From the NCBI RefSeq assembly GCF_014646155.1, contig NZ_BMMX01000018.1:62001-126000 (forward strand): 64,000 nucleotides of DNA, read 5' to 3'. Origin of the DNA: Mangrovihabitans endophyticus. Its GTDB lineage: Bacteria > Actinomycetota > Actinomycetes > Mycobacteriales > Micromonosporaceae. Both the position numbers and the translations under genes were made by a program. The notes beneath the pieces are model-generated. The model did no database searches. It was not told the DNA's origin and saw only the letters and a list, made by a program, of their open reading frames with translations. Below are positions 24,881-33,197 of the stretch, one piece after another (position 1 is the first letter of the stretch; each line of letters begins with the position of its first letter).

Positions 24881-25543
24881 ATGGCGGCACCGAACGCTGA
24901 CGACCAGGTGCTGGCCGGGCAGGCGGCCTACAACCGGTTCGTCCTCGAGCTGTACGACACCGTCGTGCTGCGCCTGTCCTGCCGGCTGATCTGGCGCTGC
25001 CCCAAGCGTCTGATGCTGGACAACTATCAGCGCAACGTCGGCGCGCGGCACCTCGAACTGGGTGTCGGCACCGCGTACTTCCCGCACGTGTGCGCCTTTC
25101 CCGCCCCGCCGGACATCACCCTGGTGGATCTCAACCCGACGGTGCTGCGGGTGGGCGCGCGGCGGCTGGCCCGGTACCGGCCCACGGAGATACGCGCCGA
25201 CGTCCTCCAGCGGCTGCCGGTCGAATCCGGCTCGTACGATTCGGTCGCGATGAACTTCCTCCTGCACTGCGTGCCCGGCGGCTGGCCGGACAAGGGCGCG
25301 GTGTTCCGCAACGCCGCCGACGCGCTGCGGCCCGGCGGCCGGGTCTTCGGCAGCACCATCCTGTCCGGCGGTGTGCCGGTGACCGCGGCGGCCCGCCACC
25401 TGATGGGGGTCTACAACTCCCGCGGCATCTTCCACAACACCGCCGACGACCTGGACGGGCTGCGCGCGCAGTTGGCCGGCAGCTTCCCGCAGCACCAGAT
25501 CACCACGCGGGGGAACGTCGCCCTGTTCGAGGCCACCCGATAG
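24881..25543 (+). CDS. class I SAM-dependent methyltransferase
   Basis: A 220-residue methyltransferase with the short layout of small phospholipid or natural-product enzymes. NRFVLELYDTVVLRLSCRLIWRC precedes the domain in pieces; motif I is HLELGVGTAYFP, motif II ITLVDLNPTVLRV, post-I YDSVAMNFLLHCVPGGW, and ADALRPGGRVFG ends the core. The first 35 residues resemble the N-terminus of Rv3030-type or type 11 methyltransferases, with no signal. RBS GGGAGGAGAG lies six bases before the ATG. It follows the LexA-like gene by 65 bases, possibly in the same unit; function unknown. Confidence 0.88.
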   Translation: MAAPNADDQVLAGQAAYNRFVLELYDTVVLRLSCRLIWRCPKRLMLDNYQRNVGARHLELGVGTAYFPHVCAFPAPPDITLVDLNPTVLRVGARRLARYRPTEIRADVLQRLPVESGSYDSVAMNFLLHCVPGGWPDKGAVFRNAADALRPGGRVFGSTILSGGVPVTAAARHLMGVYNSRGIFHNTADDLDGLRAQLAGSFPQHQITTRGNVALFEATR

Positions 25544-25607
25544 CGACGCCGGTGGATGGGTTGCGCAAGGTGTAGGCGGCTCAGCGCCTCGCGCCTAGCC
25601 TCCGCAC

Positions 25608-26801
25608 ATGTCCTCACATCTTCGTTCCCTGCTCCGCGTCCTCGCGGTCACCGCCGCGAGCGTCGCGGTCGGCGTGGTGGCCGCCCCCAGCGCCCACGCC
25701 GACACCGCCATCTGCGACAAGTACGGTTCCGCGCCCCTCCAGGGTGGTAAGTACATCGTGCAGAACAACAACTGGGGTGACGACACCACCCAGTGCATCA
25801 ACGTGACCGGCAGCGGCTTCCAGCTCACCCGCTCCGACCACAACAAGCCGACCAACGGCGCGCCCGGCTCGTACCCGTCGGTCTTCGCGGGCTGCCACTA
25901 CAGTCTCTGCTCCAGCGGCAGCGGCCTGCCGATGCCGGTGTCCAGCCCGGCCTTCCAGAACGTCACCACCAGCGTCGCGATGAGCTTCGCGGGCGGGCAG
26001 TGGGACGCCGCGTACGACATCTGGTTCGACCCGACCGCGCGCACCGACGGGCAGAACACCGGCGCCGAGCTGATGGTCTGGCTGAACCATGCCGGCGCGC
26101 CGCAGCCGGTCGGCAGCCGGGTCGCCACCATCAACCTGGCGGGCGGCACCTGGGACGTGTGGTTCGGCAACATCGGGTGGAACGTCGTCTCGTACGTGCG
26201 GACGGCCGGCACCGGCTCGATCAGCTTCGCCGTGCGCGACTTCTACAACGACATGCTGCGCCGCGGATACGCCCAGAACTCGTGGTATCTGACGAGCGTG
26301 CAGGCGGGATTCGAGCCGTGGCAGGGCGGCGCCGGGCTGGCCGTGAACACCTTCACCTACAGCACCTCCGGCGGCGGCGGCGGTGGCGGTGGCGGTGGCG
26401 GAACGGCGCAGGCCATCGTCGGCCAGGGTTCCGGCCGCTGCGTGGACGTCGACGCGCAGGGCACCGCAGACGGCACCAAGGTGCAACTTTGGGACTGCAA
26501 CGGCTCGGGCGCCCAGAAGTGGGTGCGCACCGGCAACACGTTCGTCAACCCGCAGTCGGGCAAGTGCCTCGACGTGCGCGGGCAGGGCACCGTCAACGGC
26601 ACCCAGGTCTGGCTGTGGAGCTGCCTGGGCAACCCGGCCCAGCAGTGGACCGTCAACGGCAACGGCACGATCATGAATCCGAACTCCGGCAAGTGCCTGG
26701 ACGCCACCGGTCGCGGCACCGCCAACGGCACCGTGCTGCAGATCTGGGACTGCTTCGGCGGCGGGGGCACCCAGCCGAACCAGGTGTGGTCGCTGCGCTA
26801 G
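25608..26801 (+). CDS. secreted GH12 endoglucanase with CBM13
   Basis: A 397-residue secreted glycosidase. A Sec signal (1-32, ending PSAHA-D) precedes a GH12 beta-jelly-roll catalytic domain (about 33-252). The family nucleophile is Glu154 in GAELMVW and the acid/base Glu236 in GFEPWQGG. A linker of eleven or twelve Gly residues (about 254-265) leads to a ricin-type CBM13 trefoil (266-397) with three QxW repeats (GSGAQKWV, GNPAQQWTV, and the last QPNQVWSLR). GH12 enzymes cleave beta-1,4-glucan or xyloglucan; CBM13 in actinomycetes often binds xylan. A bidirectional hairpin follows at 26823. Confidence 0.92.
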   Translation: MSSHLRSLLRVLAVTAASVAVGVVAAPSAHADTAICDKYGSAPLQGGKYIVQNNNWGDDTTQCINVTGSGFQLTRSDHNKPTNGAPGSYPSVFAGCHYSLCSSGSGLPMPVSSPAFQNVTTSVAMSFAGGQWDAAYDIWFDPTARTDGQNTGAELMVWLNHAGAPQPVGSRVATINLAGGTWDVWFGNIGWNVVSYVRTAGTGSISFAVRDFYNDMLRRGYAQNSWYLTSVQAGFEPWQGGAGLAVNTFTYSTSGGGGGGGGGGGTAQAIVGQGSGRCVDVDAQGTADGTKVQLWDCNGSGAQKWVRTGNTFVNPQSGKCLDVRGQGTVNGTQVWLWSCLGNPAQQWTVNGNGTIMNPNSGKCLDATGRGTANGTVLQIWDCFGGGGTQPNQVWSLR

Positions 26802-26822
26802 GGCGCGGCCTTCCGCAAGGGG

Positions 26823-26864
26823 GTCCCTGGGGAACCGCCGACGCCCCGGCATCACCCCAGGGAC
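26823..26864. terminator. bidirectional hairpin between convergent genes
   Basis: GTCCCTGGGG (26823-26832) pairs perfectly with CCCCAGGGAC (26855-26864) across a 22-base loop, between the stop of the GH12 gene and the stop of the convergent monooxygenase gene at 26868. Confidence 0.65.
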
Positions 26865-26867
26865 TCG

Positions 26868-28316
26868 TCACTGCTTGTAACGTTCCGCGGAGTGGTTTGC
26901 TGTCGCGGACCGGTCGGCTCCCTCGCGGCCGTTTCGCGTCGTTTCGGCGATGTAGCCGTCCGGCCGCACCAGGACGCTCGTTCCCGGGGTGGCGTCGTAC
27001 GCCGCGTACGCGTGGCCCTCGGCATCCACCAGGTGTTCCTTGCCCACCGCCGCCTCGCCCGCGGGGAGCACCGCGTAGGAGTGGTCCGTCCCCGGCGACG
27101 CGGCGCCGAACGTCAGCCTGGTGAAGTGGGTGCCGCGGAACAGGTCGAACAGGCGGATCCGGTTGCCGTTCGCGTCCGTCACCGGGGAGTCCGGGGCCCG
27201 GTCCCCCGGCGCGATGCGGCCGTGCGCGCCGGCGTCGCGGTACGTGACCGTCAGCCCCGTGTGCTCCTCGCCTCGTACGTGGGCGTCCGCCCGGCCGTCC
27301 CGGTAACGGTCCAGCAGTTCACTGCTCACGCCCAGCACACGTGCCGCCTCCGCACGGCGCTCGCTCTGGTAGGTGTCCAGCTCCGTCTCCGCGGCGAGTT
27401 TCCACCCCAGGTTGTAGGCGTCCTGGATGCCGGTGTTCATGCCCTGCCCACCGGTCGGCGGGTGGACGTGCGCCGCGTCCCCGGCCAGGAAGACGCGGCC
27501 CACCCGGTAACGCTCGGCCAGCCGCGCGTTCGGCCGCCACACCGTCGACCAGGGACAGCCGGTCAGACGTACGCCGGAGGCGAACCGGTCGAGCGTGGCC
27601 TGCATGGTCTGCAGCGAGGCGTCGTCGCCGTCGCCGAGGGGCGTATTGAACTGAAACAGTCCGGTGCCCGGCACCGGCGTCATCGCCACGCCGATCATGG
27701 GGTTGTCCCGGCCGGCGAACCAGTGTCCGGCCGACGGGTCCAGATCCGGCGCGACGACGTCGCCGATCAGCGAGCGGAACGTCTCGTCGGTGGTTCCGGG
27801 GAAGGCCACGCCGATCGCCTTGCGGACGAAGCTGGCGCCGCCGTCGGCGCCCACGGCGTACGCGAATCGCGCCTGTTCCCCGGTCGCGAACCGCGCGGTC
27901 ACCGTCTCGGCGTCGAGCATCAGGCCGGTCAGCTCGGTGCCGAGCTCGACCCGTACGCCGAGGTCGTGCAGCCGCCGCCGCAGGATCGCTTCGAGCTGGG
28001 ACTGGCCGAGCATCCACGGGTTCGGGTAGGGCACGTCCGGCGTCGGCGGGCGCGGCGCGAACATCCGGCGTTCCTGCACGAACTTGCCGTCCAGGTGGAC
28101 CCGGAACGGCAACTGTTCCGAGCCCGCGGCCCGTACCTCGGCAAGGACCCCGAGGTCGTCGAAGACCTCCAGGGTGCGCGGCTGGATCGAGTCGGCGCGG
28201 GAGCCGGCGAAGAACCGGGTCGCCTTGTCCACAACGCGGACGTCGACGCCGCGGCGCCGCAGGTCGACGGCGAGGGTCAGCCCGGTCGGGCCGGCGCCCA
28301 CGATGAGCACTCGCAT
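26868..28316 (-). CDS. FAD-dependent aromatic monooxygenase
   Basis: A 482-residue class A flavoprotein hydroxylase of the PHBH/PheA type used on aromatic or polyketide substrates. The FAD/NADPH motifs are RVLIVGAGPTGLTLAVDL (residues 2-19), VGADGGASFVRKAI (DG motif, near 160) and RVFLAGDAAHVHPPTGGQG (GD motif, near 275). The C-terminal thioredoxin-like domain (from about 375, RAPDSPVTDANG) is present without Cys, as usual for this class. The start is the ATG at 28316, 51 bases from the divergent TetR start with a clear operator between; the longer frame to 29102 reads through TetR. TetR almost certainly controls it. Confidence 0.93.
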   Translation of the reverse strand: MRVLIVGAGPTGLTLAVDLRRRGVDVRVVDKATRFFAGSRADSIQPRTLEVFDDLGVLAEVRAAGSEQLPFRVHLDGKFVQERRMFAPRPPTPDVPYPNPWMLGQSQLEAILRRRLHDLGVRVELGTELTGLMLDAETVTARFATGEQARFAYAVGADGGASFVRKAIGVAFPGTTDETFRSLIGDVVAPDLDPSAGHWFAGRDNPMIGVAMTPVPGTGLFQFNTPLGDGDDASLQTMQATLDRFASGVRLTGCPWSTVWRPNARLAERYRVGRVFLAGDAAHVHPPTGGQGMNTGIQDAYNLGWKLAAETELDTYQSERRAEAARVLGVSSELLDRYRDGRADAHVRGEEHTGLTVTYRDAGAHGRIAPGDRAPDSPVTDANGNRIRLFDLFRGTHFTRLTFGAASPGTDHSYAVLPAGEAAVGKEHLVDAEGHAYAAYDATPGTSVLVRPDGYIAETTRNGREGADRSATANHSAERYKQ

Positions 28317-28329
28317 GACTGAACCGCCT

Positions 28330-28361
28330 TTCACTGAATTTGGTTTCAGTGAACTTATACT
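28330..28361. promoter_or_regulatory. TetR operator and leaderless promoter
   Basis: TTCACTGAA (28330-28338) and TTCAGTGAA (28345-28353) form a perfect 9-bp dyad with a six-base spacer in the 51-bp gap between the divergent monooxygenase and TetR genes. TATACT (28356-28361) follows as a -10 box whose transcript would begin at about the TetR ATG at 28368, so TetR is probably made from a leaderless message. The dyad would block both promoters. Confidence 0.75.
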
Positions 28362-28367
28362 GTGGTC

Positions 28368-28940
28368 ATGCAACGCGCGCAACAGGCGGAGGCCACCCGC
28401 ACCGCCCTCATCGAGGCTGCCAAGCGGCTGTTCGCCGTCCGCGGCTACCTCAACACCAAGATCAACGACATCACGGCGGAAGCCGGCCGTTCGGCGGGCT
28501 CGTTCTACAGCCATTTCGCCAGCAAGGAGGAGCTGCTGGAGGCGCTGCTGCAGGAGCTGGCCGGCACCGGCGACGAGCTGTCCCGCGACGGCGAGCACCA
28601 GTCGGACTTCAGCCAGGAGCAGGCGATCCGCTACCACGTGGCGGCGTATTGGCGAGTCCACCGGGAGCATCGCGCGACCATGCTGGCGCTCAGCCAGGCT
28701 GCCCTGGTCAACGAGGAATTCGCCGGCACGCTGAGACGCTTCCGCCGCGCCCAGTTCGACGACCTGATCGACCACCTGTCGAACATCTCGAACCTGCCGG
28801 CCTCGCCCGCGGTGACGTTGACGATGATGGCCGCCATGCTGGAGTGCGTGCCCCACCTGTGGCCGGAGGTCCCCGAGGACGAGGCCATCGAGGCCACGAC
28901 CCGCTTCATCTACCGGGCACTGAACGGCCGCGACTACTGA
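28368..28940 (+). CDS. TetR-family regulator of the monooxygenase
   Basis: A 190-residue TetR regulator. Residues 5-55 contain the helix-turn-helix (ALIEAAKRLFAVRGYLNTKI, then GRSAGSFYSHFASKEELLEA). The C-terminal domain starts at about 60 and has no recognised ligand type. The ATG at 28368 fits the leaderless promoter; a GTG two codons upstream is possible. It is divergent from the FAD monooxygenase and shares the operator at 28330-28353. Confidence 0.92.
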   Translation: MQRAQQAEATRTALIEAAKRLFAVRGYLNTKINDITAEAGRSAGSFYSHFASKEELLEALLQELAGTGDELSRDGEHQSDFSQEQAIRYHVAAYWRVHREHRATMLALSQAALVNEEFAGTLRRFRRAQFDDLIDHLSNISNLPASPAVTLTMMAAMLECVPHLWPEVPEDEAIEATTRFIYRALNGRDY

Positions 28941-28955
28941 GCTGAGGATCGCCGC

Positions 28956-29030
28956 ATGACGTACGTCTGGTCCGGTGTCACGATCGACTGCCTCGATCCG
29001 GAGTTCTGCCTCGTCGAATACTACGACTGA
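28956..29030 (+). CDS. small ORF, possibly a VOC-domain remnant
   Basis: A 24-codon frame with a good GAGGA ribosome site nine bases ahead starts right after the TetR stop. Its middle, SGVTIDCLDPE, resembles the first strand of vicinal-oxygen-chelate (glyoxalase-like) proteins, which usually read VTIDCADPE and continue with a helix. Here a TGA follows after EYYD. It is either a short acidic peptide of unknown role (two Cys) or the beginning of a truncated VOC gene. The nearby coding density supports neither strongly. Confidence 0.35.
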   Translation: MTYVWSGVTIDCLDPEFCLVEYYD

Positions 29031-29179
29031 GCGGGCATCTCCGGTCGCGACGCAGGGTTCCGGGGAAATACACGGAGCGCATCGTGGCGTACGAAAGGGC
29101 ATCCGATCGTTCCCCTGTGACGTTGAAGTTAAATGGTGCTTAATGGAGTGTCCGGATATCGTGCCGTTACCGTTTCGAC

Positions 29180-30682
29180 ATGCACCGACAGCAATCGAGG
29201 AATCGTCTCCGCAAACCGCTTCTGCTGTCCGCCGCCGGGCTCCTGCTGACCGGTGGGCTGGCGGCTGGATTACGGACCGCGTACGCGGACAGCGAGGTGA
29301 ACATCGCCCGCGGGCACACCGCCACCGGATCCGCGCCGTGCCGTCCGGAGGAGAGCGCCGGCAAGGCAGTCAACGGCAGCAGCGACGGCGGGCTCGCGGA
29401 CAAGTGGTGTTCGGCCGCCCGTGATCCGTTCCTGCAGGTGGATCTCGGCGCCGCGGTGGCCATCGACAAGCTGATCGTGCGCCACGCCGGGGCGGGCGGC
29501 GAGCCCGGTGCCTGGAACACCCGCGACTTCACGCTGGCGATCAGCACCGACGGGACGACCTTCACCGACGTGTCCACGGCCACCGGCAACACCGCCGACG
29601 TCACCGTCCACCCGATCAGCCCGGTGTCCGCGCGGTATGTGCGGCTGCGGGTCACCGCGCCCACCACGGCCGGCGGCGGCGCCGTGCGCATCTACGAGTT
29701 GGAGGCGTACGCCGCGGGCGACACCCCCGCCCCGCCCGCCTCCGAGCCCACCACGTCGGCGCCCACCACGTCGGCGCCAGCCGCATGCCACTCCGACGCC
29801 CCGGCGACCATCACCGATTACATCTCCGACCACACCGAGAAGATGAACCGGACCGTCTGCAACGCCGACGTCGCGGTCTATTTCGACGACGATCTGACGG
29901 CGCTGCCCGCGGCGCGCACGGCGTGGATCGCGCCGTTCGCGACCGACATCTGGCAGTACATGAAATCGGCGTACGGCAATTGTGCGGCCGATCGCGAACT
30001 GCCCGCGCCGATCGGTCCCGGCTGCACGCAATTCGGTGCCCCGAAGCCGGCGCTGTTCTTCCTGCACGAGGGCAAGCACGGCGGCGGCACGGTGAACACC
30101 CGGTTCGACGCCAACTCCGGATTCCGGACCACCGTGGACGTCGGCAACACCGGCTGGAACGAGAGCGACGCGGTGCTGCACGACGTGCTCGTCCACGAGG
30201 CCTGCCACCAGGTGGAGGGCGCCAGCCAGGGAACCCAGGAGTCGCCGGCCTTCCCGGTGTGGGGCGATTCGAAATGGGCCGAGTTCTGCGTGCACGACTT
30301 CTACGCGAACACCGGCCGCGACGCCGACGCCGCGCGCACCGAGCAGGCGTTCCTGGCGGGCCGGGACAGCCTGCCGCCGGGCGCGAACAACACCGCCTTC
30401 TTCCGCGACTGGTTCCTGCCGCTGTGGCACGACGGTGGCGACAACGCGCAGGTGATGCAGCGTTTCTTCGGGTTGCTGGCGCAGCACTTCCCGACCCGTC
30501 AGACCAACGACGGCCGCAACCTGATCTACACCCGGCGGATGAACACCGGCGAGTTCGTGCTGTTCAGCAGCGCGGCGGCGGGCAAGGATCTGAGCGCGCG
30601 GGCGGCGCAGGCGTTCAACTCGGGCTGGTCGCAGGCGGAGTTCACGCAGGCGCAACGCGACTTCCCGGACGTCACCTTCTAA
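29180..30682 (+). CDS. secreted discoidin-domain protein with HExxH motif
   Basis: A 500-residue secreted protein. A signal peptide (1-37) precedes a galactose-binding-like F5/8 type C (discoidin) domain, about 38-185: NIARGHTATGSAPCRPEESA, AVNGSSDGGLADKWCSAARD, LQVDLGAAVAIDKLIVRHAG, and RYVRLRVTAPT. A Thr/Ser/Pro linker (about 188-205) joins it to a C-terminal domain (206-500) with VHEACHQVEG, a zinc metallopeptidase HExxH motif with His339, Glu340 and His343, and a possible third ligand in KWAEFCVHDFY. I do not recognise the family. It should be extracellular and may bind a polysaccharide. An inverted-repeat terminator follows. Confidence 0.8.
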   Translation: MHRQQSRNRLRKPLLLSAAGLLLTGGLAAGLRTAYADSEVNIARGHTATGSAPCRPEESAGKAVNGSSDGGLADKWCSAARDPFLQVDLGAAVAIDKLIVRHAGAGGEPGAWNTRDFTLAISTDGTTFTDVSTATGNTADVTVHPISPVSARYVRLRVTAPTTAGGGAVRIYELEAYAAGDTPAPPASEPTTSAPTTSAPAACHSDAPATITDYISDHTEKMNRTVCNADVAVYFDDDLTALPAARTAWIAPFATDIWQYMKSAYGNCAADRELPAPIGPGCTQFGAPKPALFFLHEGKHGGGTVNTRFDANSGFRTTVDVGNTGWNESDAVLHDVLVHEACHQVEGASQGTQESPAFPVWGDSKWAEFCVHDFYANTGRDADAARTEQAFLAGRDSLPPGANNTAFFRDWFLPLWHDGGDNAQVMQRFFGLLAQHFPTRQTNDGRNLIYTRRMNTGEFVLFSSAAAGKDLSARAAQAFNSGWSQAEFTQAQRDFPDVTF

Positions 30683-30698
30683 GCGTCCTCCACACCGG

Positions 30699-30732
30699 CG
30701 GTGGGGGCGGACCGGCCGGTCCGCCCCCACCG
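30699..30732. terminator. perfect 34-bp bidirectional hairpin
   Basis: CGGTGGGGGCGGACC (30699-30713) pairs base for base with GGTCCGCCCCCACCG (30718-30732) around GGCC, between the convergent secreted-protein and histidine-kinase genes. It is the strongest terminator candidate in the window. Confidence 0.85.
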
Positions 30733-30743
30733 TCCGGACCGGG

Positions 30744-31505
30744 TCAGGGGCGGGACGCGGGAAGGCGTACGCGCACCCGCGCCCCGCCGCCGGGCACGTC
30801 GCCGATCGTCAGGGCGCCGCCGTGCTCGCACGCCACCCGTACGGCCAGCGCCAGCCCCACGCCCGCACCCGGCCGCACCTGCGTGTCGGCGTCCGAGGCG
30901 CGGGCGAAGCCCTCCGCGCACCGCGCGCGCACCTCCTGCGGGATGCCCGGCCCCTCGTCGGTGACCGTCAGCACCGCCTGCGCGCCGTCCGGGGTGGTGC
31001 CCACCCGCACCAGGGTGCCCGGCGGCGTGTGGACCACCGCGTTGGACAGCACGTGGTGAGCGGCGCGGCGCAGCCGGTCCGCGTCGACCCACGCCGGGCA
31101 GCCGTCCGCCAGATCCAGTTCGAAGTGGTGCCGCGCGGCGGCCGGGGTCCGGCGGAGCCGGTCGGTCTCCTCGGCGACCAGGCCGCTGAGGTCGATCGCT
31201 CGCCGCAGGCCCGGCGCGCCACCCTCCAGGTCGGACAGGATCAGCAAATCGAGAACCAGGTCACGAAGCCGGTGCGCGTTGCGCTCGATGGCCTCGGCGG
31301 CCTTGCCCGCGGCGGGCTCCAGCGGCCCGGCGTCGCCTTCGGTCAGCATCTCGGCGTACCCGCAGATGCTGACCAGCGGGGTCCGCAGCTCATGGCTGAT
31401 GTTGGCCAGGAAGCTGGCGTGCAGGCGTTGCAACTCCAGCTCTCGGGCGGCGAGCCCGGCGCGGAGCCGACTGGTCTCGTCGGCGCACGGCGATGTACCG
31501 GTCAC
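30744..31505 (-). CDS. soluble sensor-less histidine kinase
   Basis: A 253-residue kinase of only the catalytic core. The dimer/phosphoacceptor helix carries FLANISHELRTPL (His near residue 38), followed by the N-box HHVLSNAVVHTPPG, G1 DEGPGI and G2 GAGVGLAL of the HATPase domain. There is no membrane segment and no PAS, GAF or HAMP domain; the 24 residues ahead of the H-box form a short coiled coil. No response regulator gene is adjacent, so it is an orphan. The start is a GTG (31505). It is convergent with the HExxH gene, and next to the UbiD gene. Confidence 0.88.
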   Translation of the reverse strand: MTGTSPCADETSRLRAGLAARELELQRLHASFLANISHELRTPLVSICGYAEMLTEGDAGPLEPAAGKAAEAIERNAHRLRDLVLDLLILSDLEGGAPGLRRAIDLSGLVAEETDRLRRTPAAARHHFELDLADGCPAWVDADRLRRAAHHVLSNAVVHTPPGTLVRVGTTPDGAQAVLTVTDEGPGIPQEVRARCAEGFARASDADTQVRPGAGVGLALAVRVACEHGGALTIGDVPGGGARVRVRLPASRP

Positions 31506-31606
31506 GCCCCGCCCCTCCCCGTCGATACCGTCCGCTGATGCCTAGAAGTGTCGCGCCGCCCCGATTCGGTTGTGGTCGCGCCGAGGTTGTCGTCCGGGTG
31601 CGGTGC

Positions 31607-33067
31607 TCAGTCGAGCACGCCGCCCCAGCGCTCGCGCACCTGCCGCAGGTATCCGGGGTCGCTCTGCGCCACCGGCGGGAACGACTCCCGGCGTTCCCAC
31701 GGACGGCAGGCGTCGACGACCGCCCGGTTGACGAACGGGGGCGCGCCCTCGGGCAGCATCGGGTCCAGCCGGCTGCCCCAGCCGCGCCGCAGGATCTCGA
31801 TGTCGGCCGCCGGGTCGGTGCGGGTGGAGATCGCCCACACCACCTGGTCCAGGTCCGCCGGGTCGATGTCGTCGTCGACCACCACCACGTACCGGTTCAT
31901 GTACGCGGCGGCGCTCAGGTGCGCGGTGAGGTGACCGACCTGGCGGGCGTGTCCGGCGTACCGCTGCTGCACGGACACCGCGATGAACAGCCGCCCGCCG
32001 CCCGCCTCGTGCGCCCACACGCCGCGCAGGCCGGCCACCCCGGCGGCGATCAGCTCGTCGTGGATCATGGCGGATTTCATCACCGTACGCATGTACGAGT
32101 AGTCGTGCGGCGGACGGCCCGGCGGCGTACCGAGCAGGATCGGGTCGTCCCGGTGCCACAGCCGGGTGATCTCCATCGCCAGGTCGGGCCGGCGGGCGCC
32201 GGAGTAGTAGCCGGTCCACTCGCCGAACGGGCCTTCCTCGCGGGTCGCGTCCGGCCGCAGCCAGCCCTCGGCGGCGATCTCGCTGCCGGCCGGGATCGGC
32301 AGGCCGGTGTCCGGCCCGAGCACCACCGGCACCGGTGCGCCCAGGACGGCTCCGGCGTACTCCAGTTCCGAGATGCCGCGTGGCACCTCGGTGCCGCCGA
32401 GGGCGAGCAGCAGCGGGTCGTGCCCGAACGACACGGTGACCGGCGCCCGCCCGTGCCGGGCGAACCACGCTTGGATGTTCTGCGCTCCGTGCTTGCCGGG
32501 CACCGCGGCCACCGTGGCGGCACGCCCGTCGTCCTGCACCTGCATGCGGTAGCAGCCGCCGTTGTGCACGCCGGTGTCCGGGTCGCTGGTGACCACGAAG
32601 CAGCCGGTGCCGATGTAGCGCCCGCCGTCGCCGGCGTGCCACCGCGGCACCGGGAAGTCCAGCAGATTGATCTTGTTGCCGGTCCGCTCGTTGGCCAGCA
32701 GCGGCGCGTCGCCGGTCGGCCGCACCGGGAAATCGGATGCGGTGGCGGCCCACCGCGACGGCTTGCCCCGCAGCGCGGCCACCAGGCTGGCGTCGGTGTG
32801 CGCGTCGCCCAGGCGCAGCGTGTGCCCCAGCCGCCGGGCGCTGCCGGTGCTGCCGGTCAGCACCCGGCCGCTCGGATAGCCGGCGATGTCGCTGAACAGC
32901 AGGGCTCGCGGGCGCGGCGCACGGTAGCTCAACTCCGCGATCGCCCCGAGCTCCAGATCCCAGTGCGCCCCCCGTACGGCGCGCAACTCGCCGAAGGATT
33001 CCACCGCGGCGAGAAAACCGCGCAGACTGAGCAGCGGCTCTTCGGCCACCGTCGATGCATCGACCAT
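31607..33067 (-). CDS. UbiD-family prenyl-FMN decarboxylase
   Basis: A 486-residue UbiD-family enzyme of full length. The N-terminal part ends in NKINLLDFPVPRWHAGDGGRYIGTGC in pieces, followed by the conserved HNGGCYRMQV and GKHGAQN, then SFGHDPLLLALGG and the acidic pair in REEGPFGEWTGYYSG, which hold the catalytic Glu. These enzymes reversibly (de)carboxylate unsaturated or aromatic acids with prenylated FMN made by UbiX; no ubiX is in the window, so the cofactor must be supplied from elsewhere. The substrate is unknown. It is divergent from the SpoIIE phosphatase gene (33198). Confidence 0.9.
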   Translation of the reverse strand: MVDASTVAEEPLLSLRGFLAAVESFGELRAVRGAHWDLELGAIAELSYRAPRPRALLFSDIAGYPSGRVLTGSTGSARRLGHTLRLGDAHTDASLVAALRGKPSRWAATASDFPVRPTGDAPLLANERTGNKINLLDFPVPRWHAGDGGRYIGTGCFVVTSDPDTGVHNGGCYRMQVQDDGRAATVAAVPGKHGAQNIQAWFARHGRAPVTVSFGHDPLLLALGGTEVPRGISELEYAGAVLGAPVPVVLGPDTGLPIPAGSEIAAEGWLRPDATREEGPFGEWTGYYSGARRPDLAMEITRLWHRDDPILLGTPPGRPPHDYSYMRTVMKSAMIHDELIAAGVAGLRGVWAHEAGGGRLFIAVSVQQRYAGHARQVGHLTAHLSAAAYMNRYVVVVDDDIDPADLDQVVWAISTRTDPAADIEILRRGWGSRLDPMLPEGAPPFVNRAVVDACRPWERRESFPPVAQSDPGYLRQVRERWGGVLD

Positions 33068-33197
33068 GGCGACACGCTAACGGGTCGGCACCGCACGAGC
33101 CGAGGCGAACCGCTTGGCGTTTCACCCCTCGGGCAAGCAGGATGAGGGGTGCGTGCCGGGGGGCGGGCGCGCGGCGGCGGGTGCGGAGGGCTGGTTG

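Noticed and set aside
26868-29102. 744-codon version of the FAD monooxygenase
   Set aside because: The extra N-terminal 260 codons run antisense through the TetR gene; the family starts at RVLIVGAGPTG, which fits the ATG at 28316.
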